From Marinobacterium_E sp035458585 (GTDB lineage Bacteria; Pseudomonadota; Gammaproteobacteria; Pseudomonadales; Balneatricaceae): DNA of 64,000 nt. This document shows positions 1 through 8,684 of the stretch, piece by piece; the first letter of the stretch is position 1; each line of letters begins with the position of its first letter. The stretch covers positions 62,001 through 126,000 of the forward strand of contig DATHZN010000083.1 in NCBI GenBank assembly GCA_035458585.1, in the 5' to 3' direction. The notes under the pieces are model-generated. The model worked only from the letters and a program-made list of their open reading frames with translations, was not told the DNA's origin and made no database searches. The translations under genes were made by a program, and so were the position numbers.

Positions 1-360
1 AGTGAGATTAAGGAGATCCGCGGATCAGTTGTGGGCGAGTATGGTCATGAGGTCATGCAGATGATTTATGATGCGCGCACATCGGAGAAGATCAACCCAC
101 CGGAACTGATTCCACAACCGCTGGATTTTAAATGGCATGCTGTGGTGAAAAAACTGCGTCATTTTGGCGTGGAGATGGCTGAAAAATTGGGGATACCGCA
201 GGAACTACTGATTCGCAAACGCGATATAGAGATGCTGATTCGCAGTGCTGACGAGACCGGTGAATTTTCCTTACCTGAGGGCCTTAAAGGGTGGCGCGAG
301 GCAGTGATCGGTCAGCCGTTACTCGCTGAACTAAAACGAATTGAAGAGGCGAACAAATGA
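1..360 (+). CDS. rnd: Ribonuclease D, C-terminal part (5' end outside window)
   Basis: The reading frame is open from the first base, so this is the 3' end of a longer gene and the GTG at 31 is not its start. The visible ~119 residues match the C-terminal helical (HRDC-type) part of RNase D: a basic stretch (IRKRDIEMLI) is followed by a GWR motif and a leucine-rich end. RNase D is a 3'-5' exoribonuclease that trims tRNA and other stable RNA precursors. The catalytic DEDD domain would lie upstream. The stop overlaps the ycgL start (ATGA), and the order rnd-ycgL-ycgN is the usual gammaproteobacterial one, which supports the call. Confidence 0.85.
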   Translation, partial: SEIKEIRGSVVGEYGHEVMQMIYDARTSEKINPPELIPQPLDFKWHAVVKKLRHFGVEMAEKLGIPQELLIRKRDIEMLIRSADETGEFSLPEGLKGWREAVIGQPLLAELKRIEEANK

Positions 361-644
361 TCATCTGTTCTATTTACCGCAGTCCTCGTAAAGAAGAGAT
401 GTATCTCTACGTGGATAAGAAAGAGGCGATGTCCCGTGTGCCAGATGCGCTTAAAGAGATGTTTGGTACGCCTGTGCACCTCATGGATATGCCGCTAACC
501 GCTGAACGCAAGCTGGCACGTGCTGACACACAAAAAGTACTAGACGGTATACGTGATCAGGGTTTTTACCTGCAGATGCCGCCGCCGAAAGAGGACTACA
601 TGCTGGATATACATATAAACCGCCCTGAGTCTGGTGTGCGCTAA
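357..644 (+). CDS. ycgL: YcgL domain protein
   Basis: This 95-residue protein opens with the YcgL signature, an ICSIYRSPRKEEMYLYV-like strand-helix, and ends with a PPP-containing segment and LDIHINR. The length is typical of the family, whose biochemical role is not established. It overlaps rnd by four bases at the start and ycgN by one base at the end (TAATG), so the three genes are translationally coupled. Identity is secure; function is not. Confidence 0.88.
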   Translation: MIICSIYRSPRKEEMYLYVDKKEAMSRVPDALKEMFGTPVHLMDMPLTAERKLARADTQKVLDGIRDQGFYLQMPPPKEDYMLDIHINRPESGVR

Positions 645-1093
645 TGGCGCAAGAGGTCTTTTGGCGCTCCAAAACATTGGAGCAGATGAGTGAGCCGGAG
701 TGGGAGTCGCTTTGCGATGGCTGTGCGCTCTGTTGCCTGCACAAGGTAGAGGATGAAGATACGGAGGAGGTGTTTTACACGACAGTTGTCTGTCATCTTC
801 TGGATACCGATACCTGCCGCTGTACAGAGTATACGCGTCGCTCAGAACTCGTCCCTAACTGTGTAAAATTGCGTCCCAAAGATGTGGCAGAATTTCATTG
901 GTTGCCCGCCAGTTGCTCCTATCGTCTGCTCTACGAGGGGCACCAATTACCCCAGTGGCACCCGTTGGTCACTGGCGATCCTCGCTCAGTAATAGATGCG
1001 GATGCTTCGGTCTTGAGCTACTACGAAGTCAAAGACAACGAAATCTCCGAGGAGGAGTTTATTGACTACATCATAGATCCCGATGAAGGGTGA
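644..1093 (+). CDS. ycgN: YcgN family cysteine-cluster protein (UPF0260)
   Basis: A 149-residue protein with the family's cysteine cluster: CDGCALCC near residue 24, and further cysteines around residues 50-60 and 72. The CxxCxxCC pattern suggests a metal site (zinc or Fe-S), but the function of UPF0260 proteins is unknown. It is the last gene of the rnd-ycgL-ycgN unit and converges on the GGDEF-EAL gene ending at 1173. No clear terminator is seen in the 79 bases between them. Confidence 0.87.
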   Translation: MAQEVFWRSKTLEQMSEPEWESLCDGCALCCLHKVEDEDTEEVFYTTVVCHLLDTDTCRCTEYTRRSELVPNCVKLRPKDVAEFHWLPASCSYRLLYEGHQLPQWHPLVTGDPRSVIDADASVLSYYEVKDNEISEEEFIDYIIDPDEG

Positions 1094-1172
1094 TAGTTGG
1101 GCATCAGATAACAATTACCTCAAACTCCCTAACTCCAAATCCCGAGCTCGCAGGCCGCTGCCTCCTTTGGAA

Positions 1173-4100
1173 TCAATGCCTTTGTGGTAGTGCTGATCTT
1201 GTTGGCGCGTTGGCAGGCATGAGCACCTCTACTTCCTCCTGCCACACAGCGTCCCTGCTGCACAGATCAGTTATTCTCTCAGCGATCGCTCGTGCCATGC
1301 TGATCAGTTGATTGATCTCAAATGTTGTCAACGACGCTCGAGGCTGTTCGTCTATCAGCGCCAATGCACCCACTCGTCTACCCAACACGGTAATCGGTGA
1401 GCCGGTGTAGAATCGAATGCTAGCGATCTCGCCACTCGTTAGTTTGTTTTGGGTAAAGCGCGCGTCCAGTGCAGTATCGCAGACTTCGAATACCCCGTTG
1501 CTCTGTACGGTATAGTTACAGATCGCGTCGGTGCGTGGTGTCACCTCAAGCTCTGTTCCATCGCGAATAACGAGGTACTGATGATTTGGCGCAAGGACTG
1601 TAATCGCACTGGCCTGAACATCAAATATCTCTCTGGCAGCATTAACGACCGATTGAAGAAAGATATCGTCACGGCAAATATCAACAATATCCAGCATCTC
1701 AATTATCTCTTGACGACTGCGTTCGATCATTGAAAGTGAGCGACTATTATCCTCAATAAATTTCATGTTACTGCCGAGCAAACTGACGGGTACTGCTCGA
1801 GAGTAGTGATAACCCTGATGGTATCTGACCCCGAGCCGCAACAGCATGTCAGCCTGTTGCACCTCCTCTACGCCCTCAGCGATCAGATCGAAATCTAATT
1901 CAATCGCTAGGGTTACGAGTGCGCGAATCAAACTCTGATTGCGCTTGTTGGTCTCGATATCACGGATAAAGAATTTATCGATCTTTACGATGTCGATCGG
2001 GTACTCCGACAGCCGATTGAAATTACTGCCCTCTTTACCAAAGTCGTCCATGGCAATTTTGAAGCCAGCTTCGCGCAGTGTCTCGAGTTTTGATATGACG
2101 GCCGTCTGGTCGGTTCGTTCGTTAATCAGATCCTCCGCCAGCTCAAGCACAATGGTCCGTTCTTCGGTTAGCGGAGCAAGATCGGTGATCAAATTTTCGA
2201 TTGCGCCATCAAAGATATCGCTCATGCGAATGTTGTAGGTGATGTAGCCATCGATTCCAACTCCGATTCGATCGACAACAGATTTAAACAATCGGTGACG
2301 AAAACGACCCTTATCACTGCGGCTGGTGGCTGAATAGTACTCCTCCAAAAACAGTGCGGGCGATACAATATGTCCATCGCGATTCCAACGCGCTAGCGTC
2401 TCAACTCCGCGCAGCTCCAGTCTCTCTGCATCAACGATAGGTTGAACGTATAGATCGATTTCGTACGCCTGTATCGCCCTTTCTATCTCATCCATGCTGG
2501 GTCTGGAGAGGCGTTGTTGTAACCTGAGTTCAAGCAGCTTATTGGCGTAGCGCGCAGTGCCTCTACCCTCCTGCTTTGCGACCTGCAACGCCTCGTCTGC
2601 GATACTGAGGGTCTGCGACAGGCTTCCTACCGGTGTCAATAGGGCTGAGCCTATGCTAATCGTGCGGTTGATCAACAACCCCTGATGGTTCAGCTTGAAG
2701 TTGGCTGCGCACAGAAGCGTCTTCTGGGCCATCAGCTCAAGCGTTTCCTCATCAATACAGGGGCGCACAATAGCAAACTCTTCACCGCCTAAACGCCCAA
2801 TAAGGGTATCCTCCCCAAGTGCGCCCCGGATAATGCGAATAAGGCGTTTTAAGTATAGATCGCCAGCTTTATGACCATAGATGTCATTGACTGATTTGAA
2901 ATAGTCGATGTCGATCAGGAGGAGCCCATAGTCATGTAGCCGAGAGCCATCTTTCAATGCTTCCATGAAGCCCAGACGAGACTTGGCGTGGGTCAGGTGA
3001 TCAGTATAGACCTGCTCCTGAAGTTGACGGTTACGCTCCATACTGCCCTTGAGTTCTGTAACGTCTGTTACGATAATCAAGGCCCTGGCACTTTCATCGG
3101 TCACTGCAGTCAGCTCTACCGTAGCTATATGTGACAGACCAGAATCGTCCAGAAAATGCGTCTCAATCACGCGTGAATCACTGAACTCGTCGTCGGCTAG
3201 AACAGCCTCTATATCGTCAAAAAAGTAGATCGATTCCCGCGTAATAGAATCGCTTTCGCGGACTAGAGTAGGAAGACAATATGCCTGGAAAGCGCTTGTA
3301 AACCATAAAAGCTGACCATTACGATCAATTTGTGCCACCATGGCCCCTGAGTGCTCTATTGAGTCATTAAGAAGCCGACTCTGTTTTGCCAGCGCTCGCT
3401 CCTCGGTGACATCACGCATGATACCGGTGACGTAATGCACCTCTTTTTGAGTCCAGGCTGACAACATTAGCTCGACCAGTAACTCCTTGCCGTCGGCCCG
3501 CATCGCGGGTAGTTCAGCAGGCTTTCTACTGCCAGTCAGACCACAGGAGCGACCAGCAAAGTAATTTTTCACTGCAGATTGGTGCGGTGCGATCATTGCC
3601 TTTGGCATGAACCTGGTAAAGTCGCCGCCGATCACCTCATCGGCCGACGCACCAAACATCAGAGTGGCGCCTGTGTTCCAGTGTACGATACGACCGTATT
3701 GATCCATAGATACAACGGCATCCTGCATACTCTCGATCATTGACTCAAGATGGTCATGTTGCTGTAAAAACTGTCGCTTGAGTGAGAGCCTCTGCAGATG
3801 TGATTGGATGCGTACCCGGGTGGTCGTTAGGTCGTAAGGCTTCTCAATAAAGTCGATCGCGCCCAGTGTAAACGCGCGTTCACGGAAGGCTCGATCGGTG
3901 TGCGCGCTGCAAAAAATGATCTCGCAGCCAGGTTGTAATGCTGCGATCGCCTCAGCCACTTCAAAACCATCTATATCAGGTAATTTGATGTCGATGACGG
4001 CGATCTCAAAATCACTGACCCGAGCAAGTTCAACCGCTCTTTTACCGGTGGTAGCCGTGGCCAGATCAAAATCCAAATCATCGAAAAGCTGACACAAAAG

Positions 4101-4184
4101 CTCAAGATTATTGGGCTGGTCGTCAATTAGCAGTATCTGTGGCGGAGCCTGAGAAGTGGTCAAATCTGCTGGTAAATCGCTCAT
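1173..4184 (-). CDS. REC-PAS-PAS-GGDEF-EAL-GAF cyclic-di-GMP protein
   Basis: A ~1003-residue cytoplasmic signalling protein. The start at 4184 (MSDLPADL) has an upstream GGAGAT, and the frame further up only overlaps the kinase gene. Order: receiver domain (residues ~14-130, acidic pair LIDD, phospho-Asp in VIDIKLP, Lys in IEKPYD); two PAS domains (~150-390); GGDEF with GGEEF near residue 465; EAL from ~570; GAF at ~830-980. No RxxD inhibitory site precedes GGEEF. The EAL signature reads ETLARW, but the metal-binding Glu, the DDFG, KID and AEGVE motifs and the final Gln are kept, so both cyclase and phosphodiesterase activity are possible. It is last in the leftward operon, 10 bases after the hybrid kinase that may phosphorylate its receiver. 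Confidence 0.9.
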   Translation of the reverse strand: MSDLPADLTTSQAPPQILLIDDQPNNLELLCQLFDDLDFDLATATTGKRAVELARVSDFEIAVIDIKLPDIDGFEVAEAIAALQPGCEIIFCSAHTDRAFRERAFTLGAIDFIEKPYDLTTTRVRIQSHLQRLSLKRQFLQQHDHLESMIESMQDAVVSMDQYGRIVHWNTGATLMFGASADEVIGGDFTRFMPKAMIAPHQSAVKNYFAGRSCGLTGSRKPAELPAMRADGKELLVELMLSAWTQKEVHYVTGIMRDVTEERALAKQSRLLNDSIEHSGAMVAQIDRNGQLLWFTSAFQAYCLPTLVRESDSITRESIYFFDDIEAVLADDEFSDSRVIETHFLDDSGLSHIATVELTAVTDESARALIIVTDVTELKGSMERNRQLQEQVYTDHLTHAKSRLGFMEALKDGSRLHDYGLLLIDIDYFKSVNDIYGHKAGDLYLKRLIRIIRGALGEDTLIGRLGGEEFAIVRPCIDEETLELMAQKTLLCAANFKLNHQGLLINRTISIGSALLTPVGSLSQTLSIADEALQVAKQEGRGTARYANKLLELRLQQRLSRPSMDEIERAIQAYEIDLYVQPIVDAERLELRGVETLARWNRDGHIVSPALFLEEYYSATSRSDKGRFRHRLFKSVVDRIGVGIDGYITYNIRMSDIFDGAIENLITDLAPLTEERTIVLELAEDLINERTDQTAVISKLETLREAGFKIAMDDFGKEGSNFNRLSEYPIDIVKIDKFFIRDIETNKRNQSLIRALVTLAIELDFDLIAEGVEEVQQADMLLRLGVRYHQGYHYSRAVPVSLLGSNMKFIEDNSRSLSMIERSRQEIIEMLDIVDICRDDIFLQSVVNAAREIFDVQASAITVLAPNHQYLVIRDGTELEVTPRTDAICNYTVQSNGVFEVCDTALDARFTQNKLTSGEIASIRFYTGSPITVLGRRVGALALIDEQPRASLTTFEINQLISMARAIAERITDLCSRDAVWQEEVEVLMPANAPTRSALPQRH

Positions 4185-4194
4185 GTACGATCTC

Positions 4195-6543
4195 CTATCC
4201 CAACAACAGCAGAATTCTATCGGTATCGTGTTTCTGCAAAGCCGGCTCAAGCCGTTTGTACAGAGCTTCACTGAACCCTTTATCCTGTGCGCCATTGAGA
4301 ATACGTTTTATTTTGCTAACCTGTCCGAACTTGGCGGCACTCTTTATCGCATCGCACAGTGTGCGTTGCTCCTCGTTGAGGAGTTCTGGATCGAGAGTTA
4401 TCGATATTTCAGGTTGAGCTTGATGAGTGCCTTCTACAACAGCGTCGTACTCGTATTGGAGGTTCAGCAGCGCCGCGATTACCTCCGTTACCTCGAAGGG
4501 ATTCAAGGGTTTGGGCAGAAATGCCGCTGCTCCAAGTGCCATGCTACGTTCACGATCAGCCTCAAAGGCCGAGGCTGATGCCGCGATGATTGGAATAGTG
4601 TGTGTTTGAGGGTCTGATCTAAGTTTGTGAATGAGTTCGAAGCCATCCATGTTAGGCATCACAATATCGGTGATTATCAGGTCATATTGTCCGCTCTGGG
4701 CCTGCCTCACCGCCTCTTCTCCGCTGGTGACTGAGGTCACGGTAAAGCCTGCCCCCTCAAGTAATGTACCCAGGAAGGTCAGGTTTAACGGATTATCATC
4801 CACCGTTAGCACAGAAACGGGAGTTTTGGACTTAATACCCGTCGGTAGGCACGTTTGAGACTCTGATTGAGTAACGCTGATCTCTGTCAGCTTAATCGGT
4901 AGCTCGACAGACATTCGTGTACCCTGATTAATTGCTGATTCAATCTGAACGCGACCACCCATGAGCTTCACCAACTGGTTGACTATGGCAAGACCCAGTC
5001 CAGCGCCATCAGACTTTGCGCTCACCTGCTCAAAAGGAGTAAAAGCCTTGGCTATCTGTTCTGGCGTCATACCGATGCCCTGATCGCTAACCTGAATCAA
5101 CAGCTTTGGTTCTGTGGAGTCTATGAACTGAACACTCAGTTCAACAGGCTTGCTGGCGCCGTATTTGAATGCGTTTATGACCAGATTTGTCACGATCTGC
5201 TTCAGCTTCTCTGGATCAATCAGCGCGCGGGCAGGGAGTTGATTCAGTTTCGCATTGAACTCTATGTCATATTTTTGCTGCTCAATGCCGAATATACCGA
5301 GGAGATCACGGAAGAGGGCGGGAATGTCGGTATTTCTCTCGTCCAGTTCAATACGACCTGCTTCGATTTTAGACAGATCGAGAACGCGGTTAATTAGCAT
5401 CAACAGGTGCTGACCTGAACTCAGAATTACCTCAAGGCTGCTTTTAGAATCGCTGTCTATACCGCCTTTTGCTAATAGCATTTGGGTATAGCCGATGATG
5501 CCATTAAGCGGTGTTCTGAGCTCATGACTCATATTGGCAATGAATATACTTTTTGCCTGATTCTTCTCTTCAATAGCCTCCCTCTGAGTTGCAGCGGCGC
5601 GCTGCTCCATAAGGCGAGAGCGCCAGACTTGTGCTGTAACGAGTAGCAAAACGATAAGCGCAATAATGGCAACGTAGTTAATAAAGACTAGCTCTCGCTC
5701 AACAAATTTAGCGTCGGTTACCGTCGCAACGTACCAGTCCGCCTCCTTAATAGGCATGAAGTTGATATAGGCATCCAATCCATCAATGCGCGCTCGAGTC
5801 CAGTTGTTCTCGCCGGCGAGCATGCGCGATACTAACTCGCGAAGGCCGGGATCCGCGTCAGTCGTTAGCGATACAGCCTTCGTGTTGATGTTGCCCATCC
5901 TAGTCTCGTCAGGGTGAGCAATAGCGATCCCCTGAGAGTTCACTGCAAACGCGTAGCTGTTAGGTCCTCGGTCGAAGTTACTCAACACGCTTTTGATCGT
6001 TGAGGTGTCGATCATGCCGCCGAATACACCAATAATGTCACGGGGTTCGCTATCGGATGAGAATATTGGGCTGGTCACGGCGACAATGTCGGTTCCCAGA
6101 GTGCGCGAGACTACCGGGTCTGATGCATATACCTTGCCTGCGATTGACGCTTTAAAGTGGGCGCGATCTGACAGGTTTTGTCCGGCTGCAAAGTCGACCT
6201 TGGAGTTATAGTAAGTTCCGTCCGGATTAATATGGGCAAAGATATAGAACCAAGGCATCTGCTCATGTTTGGCCTTGAGAAAAGGTCCAGCTTGTGACCA
6301 ATCCATAGACCTGATGACAGGGGTGTTTGCCAGCGTTGAGATTTCCGCTTTGCGTAACCCTAGCCAGTTGTCGATCTCGGCTTCGAGTGCTGTGGCGTGA
6401 ATCTGGTTTGTCGAGATCTGGTCCTTGATCATCTCCTCTTTAAGCGAGGCAAAGCCAATCCATCCTAGAACTAAAACACCGGTGCAGAGTACGATCAGCG
6501 CAAAGCTGAAACGTTGATCGCTGAGTGACATTGAATATCTCAT
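4195..6543 (-). CDS. Hybrid sensor histidine kinase (dCACHE-HisKA-HATPase-REC)
   Basis: A 782-residue membrane kinase. There is a TM helix at residues ~12-32, an extracytoplasmic dCACHE-like sensor (~35-275) and a second TM (~285-305). HisKA has phospho-His in SHELRTP near residue 340. The HATPase has N box NLVINAFKYG, G1 DQGIGM and G2 GAGLGLAIV. The C-terminal receiver has phospho-Asp in ITDIVMPNMDG near 623 and Lys in LPKPLN. About 90 further residues may form a small transfer domain, but no clear Hpt motif is visible. GGGAG precedes the ATG. It sits between two genes with their own receiver domains, which are its likely partners. The ligand is unknown. Confidence 0.9.
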   Translation of the reverse strand: MRYSMSLSDQRFSFALIVLCTGVLVLGWIGFASLKEEMIKDQISTNQIHATALEAEIDNWLGLRKAEISTLANTPVIRSMDWSQAGPFLKAKHEQMPWFYIFAHINPDGTYYNSKVDFAAGQNLSDRAHFKASIAGKVYASDPVVSRTLGTDIVAVTSPIFSSDSEPRDIIGVFGGMIDTSTIKSVLSNFDRGPNSYAFAVNSQGIAIAHPDETRMGNINTKAVSLTTDADPGLRELVSRMLAGENNWTRARIDGLDAYINFMPIKEADWYVATVTDAKFVERELVFINYVAIIALIVLLLVTAQVWRSRLMEQRAAATQREAIEEKNQAKSIFIANMSHELRTPLNGIIGYTQMLLAKGGIDSDSKSSLEVILSSGQHLLMLINRVLDLSKIEAGRIELDERNTDIPALFRDLLGIFGIEQQKYDIEFNAKLNQLPARALIDPEKLKQIVTNLVINAFKYGASKPVELSVQFIDSTEPKLLIQVSDQGIGMTPEQIAKAFTPFEQVSAKSDGAGLGLAIVNQLVKLMGGRVQIESAINQGTRMSVELPIKLTEISVTQSESQTCLPTGIKSKTPVSVLTVDDNPLNLTFLGTLLEGAGFTVTSVTSGEEAVRQAQSGQYDLIITDIVMPNMDGFELIHKLRSDPQTHTIPIIAASASAFEADRERSMALGAAAFLPKPLNPFEVTEVIAALLNLQYEYDAVVEGTHQAQPEISITLDPELLNEEQRTLCDAIKSAAKFGQVSKIKRILNGAQDKGFSEALYKRLEPALQKHDTDRILLLLG

Positions 6544-6582
6544 CTTTTGACTCCCACTATTGGGTATGGTGCATGTTGCTCT

Positions 6583-7584
6583 CTAGTTTGTAGGTCCCTC
6601 AGGTGTTTGACTTGCGTCCGTCAGCACCTCCCAATGCTGACAATTTCTACTCTTCTTAGCGCGATAGAGTAAGTGATCGGCCTCTGCAAATAGCCAACGT
6701 CGTTCACGCATATTGAAGTCGGGTGCCAGACTGATTCCCCCCGCAGAGGCCGTTATCTTGCGGTCGATAACCCTGTCGTCGCTACTCAGTACAATCCGAG
6801 ACAGTGCGGCTCGGCACTCCTCAACCCGCTGTTGCACCGTTTGGGATGACATGCCAGTGATCGCGACGAGAAACTCCTCCCCGCCAAAGCGAACAACATG
6901 ATCAGTTGGTCGTTGAAAGAACTTTTTGAGTGTCTGTGCAATCGCTTTAATTGCCTCATCACCGATATCGTGACCATAGTCATCGTTGATTGATTTGAAG
7001 TGGTCGATGTCGAAAATGACTAGAGAGAAGTATTGATCCTCCCGCCGGCAGCGAGCGACCTCACGTTCAAACCAGGAGTTGAGGCTTCGGCGGTTCTCAA
7101 GACCGGTCAATTCATCATGAAAGGCGAGTTCCTCAAGCTTCTGTTTCCTGCGGAAATTAACACAGTGAGTGCGAAGCCGTGCAGCTAGCGCCGGGTAGGA
7201 TGTGCGTTTAGAGACATAGTCGGTAACTCCAGCATCAAATGCCGTCGACTCAACGGCGTCAGAGCCGCTGCCAGTCACCATGATAATGGGGGTTTCCGTG
7301 CGACTCTCTATACGCCGTATCAGTTGAGTTGCCTCGGCACCATTCGCCCCGGGCATGTTGAAGTCGATCAAGATAGCATCAACGGGCCAGTCGACCTCGA
7401 GTAATTTTAAAGCATCTTCGACGCTCTCTTTACAAATAAGCACAAACTCATTGCCCAACGCGCGTCTTAGCGCCCGTAGTATCGTAATCTCGTCGTCGAT
7501 CGCCAGGACTGTAAACAGATTTTCGCTGTCGTTTAGCTTTGGCGGTGCCGTCGCTTCTTTATGAATTTCAGTTGATGTCATCAT
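6583..7584 (-). CDS. Response regulator with GGDEF domain (diguanylate cyclase)
   Basis: A 333-residue protein with an N-terminal receiver (AIDDE, phospho-Asp in ILIDFNMPG, Lys in YVSKRTS) and a C-terminal GGDEF domain with FGGEEF near residue 233. The active site looks complete, and an RxxD inhibitory site (RPTD) lies at the expected distance before GGEEF. This predicts a phosphorylation-controlled, product-inhibited diguanylate cyclase. Its ATG overlaps the stop of the small upstream ORF (TCATGATG), so translation is coupled. The hybrid kinase follows 39 bases downstream. Confidence 0.92.
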   Translation of the reverse strand: MMTSTEIHKEATAPPKLNDSENLFTVLAIDDEITILRALRRALGNEFVLICKESVEDALKLLEVDWPVDAILIDFNMPGANGAEATQLIRRIESRTETPIIMVTGSGSDAVESTAFDAGVTDYVSKRTSYPALAARLRTHCVNFRRKQKLEELAFHDELTGLENRRSLNSWFEREVARCRREDQYFSLVIFDIDHFKSINDDYGHDIGDEAIKAIAQTLKKFFQRPTDHVVRFGGEEFLVAITGMSSQTVQQRVEECRAALSRIVLSSDDRVIDRKITASAGGISLAPDFNMRERRWLFAEADHLLYRAKKSRNCQHWEVLTDASQTPEGPTN

Positions 7585-7850
7585 GAGGACTCCTGAGTAG
7601 CAGGACTCTGCGTGAATGGGTATCCCGACCCTTTCTCTTCCTCTCTTTTCCTGATTAATCTACCCCTGGCTGTGTTTGTGTCTTGCTCAAGTCCAAGTCC
7701 AAGTCCAAGTCGAATGTTGTATCCATGCTTGTCGGTTAGGCTGAAAAACAGTCGATCAAAAGTCGGACCGTTTTCGTTTAAGTGCGTGCCATCTCCACCC
7801 GATACTGGCTTAATGAAGGGATAGGGTGTGGCAATTTCTGACAAGCTCAT
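7581..7850 (-). CDS. Small protein of unknown function leading the c-di-GMP operon
   Basis: An 89-residue ORF. The start at 7850 (MSLSEIATPYPFIKP) has GGGAGT at good spacing, and the end overlaps the start of the REC-GGDEF gene. The N-terminal half (TPYPFIKPVSGGDGTHL, then FDRLFFSLTDKHGYNIRL) looks like a compact folded segment. It is followed by a Gly-Leu repeat and a basic, low-complexity tail. No signal peptide or TM helix is visible and I do not recognise a family. Good ribosome binding and coupling to the cyclase argue that it is expressed. Confidence 0.6.
   Translation of the reverse strand: MSLSEIATPYPFIKPVSGGDGTHLNENGPTFDRLFFSLTDKHGYNIRLGLGLGLEQDTNTARGRLIRKREEEKGSGYPFTQSPATQESS
7688..7711. 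repeat. Four-copy hexanucleotide tandem repeat inside small ORF
   Basis: Four exact consecutive copies of CAAGTC. Read leftward they encode alternating Leu-Gly in the 89-residue protein. A gain or loss of units would change protein length by two residues without breaking the frame. Confidence 0.8.
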
Positions 7851-7949
7851 GGTTACTCCCAATTTTTGGTTGTTATCCGGCAGATGTGCAATCTGCGGCA
7901 TTTGGGATAACTTAATTGTGAGACTAGACTTTGAGTGCGCGAACCTCTA

Positions 7950-7965
7950 TACCCATTAATTGGTA
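7950..7965. promoter_or_regulatory. NarL-like 7-2-7 inverted repeat
   Basis: TACCCATTAATTGGTA consists of heptamers TACCCAT and, on the other strand, TACCAAT, separated by 2 bp. The first fits the NarL/NarP heptamer consensus TACYYMT fully and the second in six of seven positions. It lies between the c-di-GMP operon and the NarL/LuxR-type regulator starting at 8016. The architecture is seen directly; binding by the adjacent regulator is inferred. Confidence 0.55.
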
Positions 7966-8015
7966 GGCTGAGTGTGTAGCTAGAGAGACGGGCTCATTTA
8001 CGGGAGATTAGTCGG

Positions 8016-8684
8016 TTGTCGAACCCTACAGGCAGGTTCAAAGTGTTAGTTCTTGAGGACAACCTTACCATGGCTGCCCATCTAATTGAGGTGCTCAAAC
8101 TTTGGGAGCGCGCGCCTGATATACGCCTTTGTGAAACCGTTGCCCAGAGCATAGAACTAATCAAGTTGGAGGCCATTGATCTGTTGATCGCCGATATACA
8201 TCTACCGGATGGAGTGGGTATAGAGGCGATCACTTATTTGCGTAGCTACCAGCCTCAAGCTCAGTCGATCGTCTTCTCTGCGTTGAACGAGCGGACTGTG
8301 GTGCTGGAGGCGATTAAACAGGGCGCTAGTGGTTATATTCACAAAGAGGATCAAGCGGCAGATATTTTAAGTGCTTGTGAAGAGGTGTTGGCCGGCGGAT
8401 CTCCGATGACAGCCAGTATCGCACGTCTGGTGATTGAATCCTTGCAGGGGAGTGTTGGCAATGCCGTGCCTGAAAATAGTGCATCTGATATACATCTGAC
8501 TCCGAGAGAAAACGACGTACTAAACGCGCTTTCGCGGGGCTTTACCAATAACGAGATCGCTGAACTGCTGAGCATTTCACAACAGACAATCCCTGTTCAT
8601 GTCCGTAATATCTATCGAAAGCTTGCAGTTAAAAGCCGCACCGAGGCGGTTTTTGAAGCACGTAAACTTGGGTTACTAAAATGA
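8016..8684 (+). CDS. NarL/LuxR-family response regulator
   Basis: A 222-residue two-domain regulator. The receiver has LEDN, phospho-Asp in LLIADIHLPDG and Lys in GYIHKED. The C-terminal LuxR HTH (LTPRENDVLNALSRGFTNNEIA..., NIYRKL) spans residues ~155-220. The start is a TTG at 8016 with GGGAG nine bases upstream; no better start is available before the receiver. The last four bases overlap the kinase start (ATGA), so the pair is a two-component system in one transcript. The neighbouring c-di-GMP operon is the obvious candidate target. Confidence 0.9.
   Translation: MSNPTGRFKVLVLEDNLTMAAHLIEVLKLWERAPDIRLCETVAQSIELIKLEAIDLLIADIHLPDGVGIEAITYLRSYQPQAQSIVFSALNERTVVLEAIKQGASGYIHKEDQAADILSACEEVLAGGSPMTASIARLVIESLQGSVGNAVPENSASDIHLTPRENDVLNALSRGFTNNEIAELLSISQQTIPVHVRNIYRKLAVKSRTEAVFEARKLGLLK

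Noticed and set aside
1939..2238. Antisense frames inside the GGDEF-EAL and kinase genes
   Set aside because: They mirror the coding frame of strong opposite-strand genes with clear domains, so they are shadows.
7688..7711. Short tandem repeat considered as CRISPR or phase-variation tract
   Set aside because: Units are contiguous six-mers without spacers and keep the reading frame, so it is neither a CRISPR nor an on/off switch.
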